Source: JBLEFH01 sp047345645 (GTDB taxonomy: Bacteria; Pseudomonadota; Alphaproteobacteria; Rhodobacterales; Rhodobacteraceae). Taken from it: a DNA stretch of 64,000 nt. A program made the position numbers and the translations under genes. Positions 7,326 through 14,576 of this stretch are shown here, in pieces; the first letter of the stretch is position 1, and the number at the start of each line of letters is the position of its first letter. A model generated the notes under the pieces. That model did no database searches, was not told where the DNA came from, and saw only the letters and a list, made by a program, of their open reading frames with translations. Location: NCBI GenBank assembly GCA_047345645.1, contig JBLEFH010000011.1. The stretch is one strand, 5' to 3'.

Positions 7326-10300
7326 ATGACTGGGTTCGTCAATATCGATTTTGTCAAAGAACTTCGGCGATTTGGTGCGGACGACGCGGCCTTACACCTC
7401 CTTGACCATGACGAGCCTGCGCTCCTTCCTTATGCGACCTTGTTGTCAGCTCGGAATGGCGAGGACGAGGATTTAAAGGCGGTAGGTGGTGTCTATGAGT
7501 GGCAAGGTGCGCCGCTTGTCTTTCTAGTTGCAGCCGACCAATTGGGCGAGGGCGACACCAGACTGCAGCGCATCCGGCGCGTTCTCGCGATGCGCGGTGA
7601 TGCGCCCTATCTCGGCGTCGTTGGGCACGGGCGCCTCGATATCTATCATATCGGCCTCGACGGTAGGCGCCCTGCAGAGGTACGCGTTGATATCGGGGTG
7701 CCGGCAGGCCAGGAAATCGCAACGATGGCGCATCTGGCAAATGCCCGGCCTGGCGTGTCGGCGGGCAATCGACAGTGGATTTCACAGGTAGTTCTGAAGC
7801 TGCTCGGCGGATCGATAGACACCCTAAAGACAACCTGCGGCGTCGATGATGACGATGCGATATCGCTGGTCGGGCGTGCTCTCTTCACGCGCTTTCTTGG
7901 CGATCGTAACCTGCTGGGATCGTTTTGTACCGACAGTAGCGCAGTAGGGGAACTGTTCGACGATGCCGCAAGAGCGGCTAGAACGTCAAAATGGCTCGAC
8001 GAAACCTTCAACGGCGATTTTTTACCGACTTCTCATGGAATATGGGATCGCCTGCCTCAAGACGCTTTCAAGACGCTGGGAGACATCCTGAGGCGTGCGC
8101 CCGGGGGCCAGTTGGCTTTAGGCTGGGAAGAACGCTGGGATAATCTCGATTTTGCCCATATTCCGGTCGGGGTGCTAAGTCAGGCCTATGAGCACTATCT
8201 TCACAAACACGCACCGGGTCGGCAGCGACGGGAAGGCGGTTTCTACACACCGCGACCGATCGCGGACCTAATGGTTCGTGGAGGACTTAATGCGGTGGCA
8301 CGTAAAACGCCAGTTCACACAGCCCGCATTCTCGATCCCGCTGCGGGCGCCGGCGTATGCCTGATTACTGGGTTCCGTCAGCTGGTGGCAGAGAGCTGGC
8401 GTGCGTCAGGTCGCCGTCCCGGCACACGCGAACTGCGCCGCATCCTTTACGACCAGATTACAGGCTTCGACATCAACGAGGCTGCGCTTCGATTCGCGGC
8501 ACTCGGTCTCTATCTTATGTCGATCGAACTCGACGCGCACCCTGAACCTGTCGGGAAGCTCAAGTTTGAGAATCTCCGTGGGCGTGTACTCCTTAAGATG
8601 AGCGGAGACGGGCAAGAGAGCTCGCTGGGAAGTCTTGGGCCTGCCGTTGGTGCTGAACATATCGGTCGATATGATCTCGTCGTCGGCAATCCGCCTTGGG
8701 CAACGAATACCCACCTCCCTGAATGGGGGAAAGTGCGGGCGCTCATCCATCGTATTGCCGCCGAGCGTCTTTCGGCGGATTATCCGCCGCCACCGATCCC
8801 AAATGAGGCTCTTGATCTGCCTTTTGTGTGGCGTGCAATGGAATGGGCGAAGCCACTTGGCCAGATCGCTTTCGCGCTTCATGCCCGGCTTCTGTTCCAG
8901 CAGAGCGATGGCATGCCATCAGCGCGACGGGCATTGTTTTCCGCAATTAACGTCGCAGGTGTGGTCAATGGCGTGGAACTTCGCCAGACGCGGGTATGGC
9001 CGGAGATCTCAGCGCCATTTTGCATTCTTTACGCCAGCAATCAGGTGCCTCCACAAGGTGCTGGCTGCCGTCTCGTCAGCCCGCGAATGGAAGGTGCGCT
9101 CAATCAAGCAGGCGCCATGCGGATCGATGCAACCAATGCTGAACTAATCACTACGCAAGAGATCGTCGAAACACCTGAAATTTTCAAGTTGCTCTTCAAG
9201 GGAACGCGAGCAGATATACAGGTTTACGAACGTTTGAAGGCTCACGTTCCCGAGCGCCTCGGCGAATATTGGCGTGACATTTTCGGGGTCGAATCGGGCA
9301 AGGCGCGCTTTACCGGCAACGGTTATCAGAGACTCGGTAAAAGCAGCCGCATCAGAAAACATGGTGATGGCTTGCCTGGCGTTCCAGCCGACTATCTGCA
9401 GGGTCGCCGGGAAGTCACCCTTGCAGAGATGCACAATATATTAGTCGATGAGAAAACACTTCCCTACTTCAATGAAGCTCGGATTCATGATCGACGACCC
9501 GCGACGCAATTCGATGGTCCGCTCGTCGTAGTGGGGGAATCGCCCCCCACATCTTTCGGACGTATCAGAACTGCCGTCGTACAAGGCGGGGCGGTTTTCA
9601 GTAAGAGTTTGAATGGTTACAGCACACCGACGCAAACGGATGGTTTGCTAGTACGGTACTTGAGCCTCGTCATCAGCAGTAAGATCGCACTGTGGCAGGT
9701 ATTGATCACCAGCGGCAAGTTTGGATTCGAGCGCGAAACAGTCGAAAAGGCAACAATCGACCGCCTCTTTATCCCGACCTTAGAATCGCTATCTGATCAT
9801 GACCGGAGAGAGGTATTGCGCCTCTTCCAACTGGTCCAAAATGGAGCGCGAGATGCGTGGGAGGAAGTTGACAGCTGGTGCGCCAGAATTTTCCATTTGC
9901 GCGAGCGTGACTTGCAAGTTGTGACAGATACGCTGCAGTTCAATCTGCCATTTGCTGAAAATCGTCGGCTGGCACAGTCTCGGGTGAAAGACGACGCAGT
10001 GCACCAGTTTTGCAAAGTATTGGGCAGCGAATTGTCCCTGTGGGGACAAAGGCTGGGCCGAAGCATAGAAGTACTTCCGGCGGCTAAACTCGACACTTCG
10101 CCGTGGCGAGGTGTTCGTATCAGCTCAAACGCGGCGCATACGAAACGGCAAGTGGTACCACATATGGATTGGACCAAATTTCTGCCTCTCGCAGACCATT
10201 TCGCAGCGACTGAAGTCATATTTAACGAAGGGGATGGCTGTCTTTGGTTGGGGCGACTCGACCAAGCACGCTACTGGTCAGAAACTCAGGCCAAACTTGT

Positions 10301-10358
10301 CGCACAATACGTGGCCTGGGAACATATGGATGTGTTGAAGGGGCGGGCAAGCGCGTGA
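7326..10358 (+). CDS. N6-adenine DNA methyltransferase, Eco57I/type IIG-like
   Basis: About 1010 residues from the ATG at 7326 (an upstream in-frame start at 7236 is possible but less likely). Methyltransferase motifs in gamma-class order: motif X GGFYTPRPIADLMV near residue 304, motif I DPAAGAG at about 337, motif IV NPPW at about 455. The 300-residue N-terminal part precedes the catalytic domain and the long C-terminal part probably reads the target sequence, the architecture of type IIG and BREX/DISARM-type methylases. I see no clear nuclease motif in its own N-terminus; the nuclease appears to be the next gene, which overlaps it by GTGA. Expected to methylate adenine in a specific site to mark self DNA. 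Carried by the IS66 transposon. Confidence 0.88.
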   Translation: MTGFVNIDFVKELRRFGADDAALHLLDHDEPALLPYATLLSARNGEDEDLKAVGGVYEWQGAPLVFLVAADQLGEGDTRLQRIRRVLAMRGDAPYLGVVGHGRLDIYHIGLDGRRPAEVRVDIGVPAGQEIATMAHLANARPGVSAGNRQWISQVVLKLLGGSIDTLKTTCGVDDDDAISLVGRALFTRFLGDRNLLGSFCTDSSAVGELFDDAARAARTSKWLDETFNGDFLPTSHGIWDRLPQDAFKTLGDILRRAPGGQLALGWEERWDNLDFAHIPVGVLSQAYEHYLHKHAPGRQRREGGFYTPRPIADLMVRGGLNAVARKTPVHTARILDPAAGAGVCLITGFRQLVAESWRASGRRPGTRELRRILYDQITGFDINEAALRFAALGLYLMSIELDAHPEPVGKLKFENLRGRVLLKMSGDGQESSLGSLGPAVGAEHIGRYDLVVGNPPWATNTHLPEWGKVRALIHRIAAERLSADYPPPPIPNEALDLPFVWRAMEWAKPLGQIAFALHARLLFQQSDGMPSARRALFSAINVAGVVNGVELRQTRVWPEISAPFCILYASNQVPPQGAGCRLVSPRMEGALNQAGAMRIDATNAELITTQEIVETPEIFKLLFKGTRADIQVYERLKAHVPERLGEYWRDIFGVESGKARFTGNGYQRLGKSSRIRKHGDGLPGVPADYLQGRREVTLAEMHNILVDEKTLPYFNEARIHDRRPATQFDGPLVVVGESPPTSFGRIRTAVVQGGAVFSKSLNGYSTPTQTDGLLVRYLSLVISSKIALWQVLITSGKFGFERETVEKATIDRLFIPTLESLSDHDRREVLRLFQLVQNGARDAWEEVDSWCARIFHLRERDLQVVTDTLQFNLPFAENRRLAQSRVKDDAVHQFCKVLGSELSLWGQRLGRSIEVLPAAKLDTSPWRGVRISSNAAHTKRQVVPHMDWTKFLPLADHFAATEVIFNEGDGCLWLGRLDQARYWSETQAKLVAQYVAWEHMDVLKGRASA

Positions 10359-11104
10359 CATCCGGTTCTTCAGTGCCACGCCTCGAACAGATTGATGAAC
10401 TGACGCGCGGCATCAAATTGCCTTTGGCCGCATTGCATGAAGAACATTTGTCATTAATCGCGGAAGTTGTTGCGCAGGCTTGGGATGATCTTTCTCGCAC
10501 ACAACTTGGCACGTTGGCAGTGGGTTCCGAAGCAGAAATCAACGCGCTGCTGGAAGCGCGCCTGAGTCACCTGATCGATGAGAATCCCTTATGGGAGCAG
10601 CTAGTGCGCTCTGTGGTTCGCGGCAAGGAGACGATTAGTTTTAATGGGGCGAAGCTCGAAAATCGGCCTGACCTTTCTATTTTCTTGTCGGGTCGATCTC
10701 CGGCGTTTCCTTTGGCTGTGGAATGCAAGCTCATTGATGCATCAAATGGTAAATCTGGAACACTCTACTGCAAGAACGGCCTATGCCGCTTTTTGGCCGG
10801 TGAATACGCTTGGACAGGTCGTGACGCCTTTATGCTCGCCTATGTTCGCGACCAATCAACGTTTGAGTCTTGCTTGTTACCGATTCTCGCTGCCGGTCGG
10901 ACGACAAACCCAGACCCTTTTGCGGTGAGAGACTGGCCGGTGGCGAGGCGCCATAAAGAATTGGACCTAACGACGACCAAGCACGATCGCGCTTTTCGCT
11001 ATCTGAACAGAGCAACGCCAGCTGATGAGCCCGGACCCATCGCAATCTGGCATCTTTGGCTTGTAACGCCCGTTGATCGCCATATGCGCGATCTTGGCGC
11101 GTAG
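10355..11104 (+). CDS. PD-(D/E)xK-type restriction endonuclease candidate
   Basis: A 249-residue protein starting at a GTG that overlaps the methyltransferase stop (GTGA), so the two are translationally coupled. Residues 105-125 show a PD-(D/E)xK pattern: D106 in ENRPDLSIFL and E123/K125 in FPLAVECKLID, with a helical region and conserved-looking Glu residues upstream. Partnered with an N6-adenine methyltransferase, the obvious role is cleavage of unmethylated DNA. I do not recognise a named subfamily. It ends 46 bp before the right end of the transposon, and its stop codon lies inside a 23-bp perfect hairpin. Confidence 0.75.
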   Translation: MTSGSSVPRLEQIDELTRGIKLPLAALHEEHLSLIAEVVAQAWDDLSRTQLGTLAVGSEAEINALLEARLSHLIDENPLWEQLVRSVVRGKETISFNGAKLENRPDLSIFLSGRSPAFPLAVECKLIDASNGKSGTLYCKNGLCRFLAGEYAWTGRDAFMLAYVRDQSTFESCLLPILAAGRTTNPDPFAVRDWPVARRHKELDLTTTKHDRAFRYLNRATPADEPGPIAIWHLWLVTPVDRHMRDLGA

Positions 11105-11113
11105 CGCCAAGAT
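11091..11113 (+). terminator. hairpin spanning the nuclease stop codon
   Basis: ATCTTGGCGC (11091-11100) and GCGCCAAGAT (11104-11113) are a perfect 10-bp inverted repeat with a 3-nt loop; the TAG stop is at 11102-11104. It would form a very stable stem at the 3' end of the cargo transcript. There is no T run, so it may stabilise the message rather than terminate it. Confidence 0.5.
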
Positions 11114-11150
11114 AGGTCCCTACATTCCCGAAAGGAATACTGGTTTTCCG

Positions 11151-11170
11151 GGTTCAGATGCAACGCTTAC
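11151..11170 (-). repeat. IS66 transposon right terminal inverted repeat
   Basis: Read inward on the minus strand it begins GTAAGCGTTGCATCTGAACC, matching the left end at 18 of 20 positions. The duplicated octamer GGTTATGT follows directly at 11171. Confidence 0.93.
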
Positions 11171-11178
11171 GGTTATGT
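11171..11178. repeat. 8-bp target site duplication, right copy
   Basis: GGTTATGT, identical to 381-388. It provides the TAA stop (11173-11175 on the minus strand) of the IS3 orfB that was the insertion target. Confidence 0.95.
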
Positions 11179-12006
11179 GGCTGCCGTTTTCGGTGTTGGC
11201 TGGTTGAAGTAGGCCTGATCTGAGGTTCGCCCGTCAAGCGACGAAGGTGGGCGCCGAGTGTTGTAAAAGTTGAGATATCGGTCAATCCCGGGGCGGGCGG
11301 CGGGGACGCTGGCATAGCCGTGCAGGTAAATCTCTTCGTATTTGACGGTTCGCCAGAAGCGTTCGACGAAGACATTGTCGCGCCAGGCGCCCTTGCCGTC
11401 CATGCTGATCCTGATGCCGCTGGTGTCCAGCACCTTGATGAACTCGGTCGAGGTGAACGGGCTGCCCTGATCTGTATTGAATATCTCGGGCGCACCATAG
11501 CGGGCCAGAGCCTCGTCGACAGCCTCGATGCAGAACTCCGCTTCCAGCGTGTGATCGACACGCGCCAGGCCAGAACGCGACGGGAGAACCAGTCGACCAC
11601 GACCGCGAGGTAAATGAAGCCCCGCGCCATAGGGGCGTAAGTGATGCCCATCGCCCAGACCTGATTAGGTCGGGTGATGGGCAGATTGCGCAGCAGATAG
11701 GGGGAGATCTTGCGCCCCAGCGCTGTCTTTGAGGTGTTGGGCTTGCGATAGCATCGCCTCGATGCTCATCCGCTTCATCAGCGTGGCGACGTGCAGCCGC
11801 CCGACCGTGAAGCCTTCCTGAACCAGCAGGCCGCGCAGCATCCGGCTGCCGGCGAAGGGGACCTCAATGTGCAGCCGGTCGATCCGATGCATCAGCTGCA
11901 GATCGGCATCCGGCACCGGACGCGGTTTGTAATAGACCGCGCCTCGACTGATCCCCAGCACATTGGCCTGGCGGCTGACGCTGAGTTTCGCAGCAGGGGC
12001 GATCAT
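11173..12006 (-). pseudogene. IS3-family orfB transposase, frameshifted and catalytically damaged
   Basis: OrfB of an IS3 element, readable in pieces: HTH-like part from 12006 (SVSRQANVLGISRGAVYY), then an rve core in a second frame (FIYLAVVVDWFSRRVLAW), then a third frame (ISMDGKGAWRDNVFVERFW to the stop at 11173). Shifts fall near 11745 and near 11560. The first catalytic Asp, normally in a W-x-x-D-I-T context, is Gly here (WAMGITY). Stop codon retained only because the IS66 target duplication contains it. Expected to be non-functional. Confidence 0.88.
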
Positions 12007-12310
12007 TTTCTTGCGCTCGGCAACAGATCGGCCTTGCCGAGCGCGACCGATAAAAAATCGTTCTCTAGCGTCAGTTCGCCGATCTTCGCATGCAGGGTCT
12101 TCACGTCAACCGCAGGCTCCGGATCGGCTTTCGGGCCTTTGCCGCAAACCCCGTCGCGCCCTCCAAAAGCTGGTCACGCCATTGCCTGATCTGGTTCGGG
12201 CGGACGTCGAAATCCTGCGACAGCGCGATCAGGGTCTTTCCCTTGATCGCGGCCATCGCCACTTTTGCCTTGAATGACAGGCTGTGATTCCGGCGCGGAC
12301 GTCTTGCCAT
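12003..12310 (-). pseudogene. IS3-family orfA, frameshifted
   Basis: The start at 12310 gives a normal IS3 OrfA helix-turn-helix (FKAKVAMAAIKGKTLIALSQ, DVRPNQIRQWRDQLL). Near 12140 the frame shifts and ends early at 12101; the original sequence continues in another frame (VDVKTLHAKIGELTLENDFL, a leucine-zipper-like part) to a TGA at 12003 that overlaps the orfB start. Confidence 0.82.
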
Positions 12311-12428
12311 GGTCTTCTCCTCGCTCGCGGCATCATGCCTCCATTACGCGAAAAATCCACTTATCCGAACTGTTCAGATCCCCCAAACCACCTCTGTAGC
12401 CGCTGACCTTCCTGGCTGAAGGCGTGGA

Positions 12429-13355
12429 TCAAACCCTGCGCGGCAGGATCTCGTCTGACAGCTCATCTCGGATAATCTGCGCCACTGCGGCGATGACGGG
12501 CTCTGGTTCGGTGGGACGCTTGGCCAGATATAGGTCTGAATGCAGTTCGTTGGGGTGAATGTCTATTTTGCGGAACGCAACATTCGGCAGGGCAATCGCG
12601 CTGCTTGAGCGCGGCACCAGCGCAGCGCCTATTCCCTCATTTACCAGACCCAACACAGTGTGTTGCTGCGCAACGGTGTAAAGCTCACGGGGTACGATAC
12701 CACGCGCTTTGAGGCACCCGTTAATAACTTCGGCGAGAAATCCGCCGCGCGCCGACGAGTAGCCGATGAAGTCGTGATTATGCAGATTTTCGACCCTTAT
12801 GTGATCGTGAGAAAGCAGTGGGTCTCCCTTGTGTATTGCCAATACAAAGGGTTCGGACCAAATTTTTTCCATGGGGAGCTGGTTGCTCTCTCGCGGCAGA
12901 CGGATAATCCCGAGATCAAGCCCACCGGAGCCCAAGGCCTCGATGGCCTCGAAGGTCATCACTTCGCTAAGGATAATCGTAACGTCGGGAAGTTCTGCGC
13001 GAATGCGGCGTGTAATGCGCGGAATGACCTCGATGGATGCAGAAGGGACGAACCCGATATCAACCGAACCCGCTGCTCCCAGCGCCGCTTGCCGTGCTGT
13101 CAAAACCGCACTTTCCGTACGGGTCAGGATGTCTGAAGCATCTTGCAAAAGCCGCTTTCCCGCCGCCGTTAATCTGACCGAGCGGTTGGTGCGATCAAAG
13201 AGCGGTGTTCCCAGCTTGTGTTCCAACAGCGCGATATGCCGGGACAACGGTGGCTGAGTCATATTGAGCCGCTTCGCCGCACGACGAAAATTCAACTCTT
13301 CTGCGACGGCAACAAAGTAACGCAATTGGTTGAGTTCGATCATGTGGCTGCTCAT
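12429..13355 (-). CDS. LysR-family transcriptional regulator
   Basis: About 308 residues. N-terminal LTTR helix-turn-helix is clear (MIELNQLRYFVAVAEELNFR, then RLNMTQPPLSRHIALLEHKL), with a full-length effector-binding domain. The closest recognised style is the CatR/BenM-like branch that answers small acids, though the effector is unknown. Start chosen at 13355 (MSSHMIEL); a shorter one at 13343 and a longer one at 13394 are open. It is divergent from the DMT permease at 13485 and stands at the head of the sugar-acid gene cluster, so it may control either or both. Confidence 0.9.
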   Translation of the reverse strand: MSSHMIELNQLRYFVAVAEELNFRRAAKRLNMTQPPLSRHIALLEHKLGTPLFDRTNRSVRLTAAGKRLLQDASDILTRTESAVLTARQAALGAAGSVDIGFVPSASIEVIPRITRRIRAELPDVTIILSEVMTFEAIEALGSGGLDLGIIRLPRESNQLPMEKIWSEPFVLAIHKGDPLLSHDHIRVENLHNHDFIGYSSARGGFLAEVINGCLKARGIVPRELYTVAQQHTVLGLVNEGIGAALVPRSSSAIALPNVAFRKIDIHPNELHSDLYLAKRPTEPEPVIAAVAQIIRDELSDEILPRRV

Positions 13356-13484
13356 AGGAAAGGAATAAGTCTGAACGCCGGGGGTAGCAAGCATGTGCTG
13401 TTAGGCGCTAGCAAGAGCGTAGGGCTGCTCTTTGCAGCAGAAATGTTATATCCGAATGTGAAATGGCCCCAAATGAGGTGGAAA

Positions 13485-14378
13485 ATGTTTGACGCGCGCG
13501 CTCTGACCGGCATGACCATTATGGGCGCGGTTGCGATCAGCGCTGCCGTTGATGCAACGATCGTACGGCTTCTCGCAGGTGATGTGCATCCTTTCATGAT
13601 GGCTTTTACGCGTGTCACCTTTGGTGTCGTTGGTATTTTGCCGCTGATTATAAGCCGTCCGAGCGTTCTGCGGAGTCAGGCAAGGTTTGCGCATATCCTT
13701 CGGGCGGCGCTGAAGCTGGGCTCTCTGGTTGCACTTTTCGCTGCGCTTCAATCTGCGCCGATTGCGACGGTCACAGCCATTACCTTCGCCGCGCCGCTTT
13801 TCGTTACGCTTGGTGCGTGGCTCTTTCTTTCAGAGCGGCCGGGAAAAATACGTATTGCCGGGCTCTTCACGGGCTTTGCCGGCATTTTGGTCATACTCGC
13901 GCCAGCTATGGGCCTTGGAACTGGGCAGGCCTTTATGCTCGCGCTTCTGTCAGCATTCCTGACCAGTGCGATCCAGTTGATGCTTAAGACAATGGGGCGC
14001 GTTGATAGCGCGGATACGCTTGTTGTCTGGAACCTCATCATTTCCATCCCGCTGGCGCTGATCCCGGCTTTGTTATTCTGGTCGACGCCAACGCTCGCGC
14101 AATGGGCGCTGTTGGCTTTTCAGGGAATCTTGGGGGCCTATACACAGTTTGGCGTTACGCGGGCACTTCAGCTTGCCGATGCGTCGCTTGTCGCGCCGAT
14201 TGATTTTCTCAAATTGCCTTTCGTGACGATAGCGGGCTGGGTCTTCTTTTCGCAAATTCCGCGAATCGAAAGCTGGATCGGTGCGGCGCTGATCTTGCTT
14301 TCGATCCTGTTTTTGGCGGCAAGTTCCCGCCTGAGAGGCGCTTCCGAGGGCGCATCGCTCTCCGACAAAGGCTTATGA
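13485..14378 (+). CDS. EamA/DMT-family permease
   Basis: A 297-residue membrane protein with about ten hydrophobic segments in two EamA repeats. The ATG at 13485 is preceded by GAGGTGG at good spacing; more upstream starts would add a non-hydrophobic stretch overlapping the divergent regulator. Probably exports a metabolite or amino acid. Its position between the LysR gene and the ABC transporter cluster suggests common control. The stop is followed by an operator-like inverted repeat at 14396. Confidence 0.88.
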   Translation: MFDARALTGMTIMGAVAISAAVDATIVRLLAGDVHPFMMAFTRVTFGVVGILPLIISRPSVLRSQARFAHILRAALKLGSLVALFAALQSAPIATVTAITFAAPLFVTLGAWLFLSERPGKIRIAGLFTGFAGILVILAPAMGLGTGQAFMLALLSAFLTSAIQLMLKTMGRVDSADTLVVWNLIISIPLALIPALLFWSTPTLAQWALLAFQGILGAYTQFGVTRALQLADASLVAPIDFLKLPFVTIAGWVFFSQIPRIESWIGAALILLSILFLAASSRLRGASEGASLSDKGL

Positions 14379-14395
14379 TACCGCGCTGCGGGTGA

Positions 14396-14416
14396 ATGAT
14401 ACTCATATTGTATCAT
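14396..14416. promoter_or_regulatory. operator-like inverted repeat upstream of the ABC operon
   Basis: ATGATAC (14396-14402) and GTATCAT (14410-14416) are a perfect 7-bp inverted repeat separated by 7 bp. A further ATGATAC half-site lies at 14374-14380. The form resembles sites of FadR-type GntR regulators, which often control sugar-acid catabolism. It lies 160 bp before the binding-protein start. No GntR gene is present in the window. Confidence 0.5.
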
Positions 14417-14576
14417 AGTGCATTAATCTTGGATAGACTCGCAGGACCTAATGCGTAACATTGTTAACGATCTAAAAAGAATGTCGCAACAAATGGCACA
14501 GATCACCTGACTTCCCCGCGGCAGCGGCGATCGCGGACACGAATTTACTTCGCCGCAATTTATGGGAGGAATTACA

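Larger units (their letters stand above)
389..11170 (+). mobile_element. IS66-family transposon with split tnp genes and cargo
   Basis: The element is delimited by terminal inverted repeats beginning GTAAGCG, the signature tip of IS66-family elements, and by a perfect 8-bp direct repeat outside them. It is 10,782 bp, about four times a simple IS66 element. Contents in order: tnpA, tnpB, LysR and DMT permease (divergent), a small membrane protein and XRE-type repressor (minus strand), an excisionase-like HTH protein, tnpC, a MerR-like HTH protein, an N6-adenine DNA methyltransferase and a PD-(D/E)xK nuclease that ends 46 bp before the right repeat. No second GTAAGCG end was found next to tnpC, so the whole stretch appears to have moved as one unit. 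Whether it is still active cannot be told from sequence; all three tnp frames are open. Confidence 0.9.
11171..12395 (-). mobile_element. IS3-family element, main part (degenerate)
   Basis: The bulk of an IS3-family insertion sequence on the minus strand, with orfA then orfB; the remaining 67 bases are at 322-388. Without the IS66 insertion and its duplicated octamer the element would be about 1.28 kb, normal for the family. The 26-bp outer end CTGTTCAGATCCCCCAAACC... (12370-12395) is the inverted copy of the other end. The GTA duplication flanks the rebuilt element. Both reading frames carry frameshifts, so it is inactive. Confidence 0.88.
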
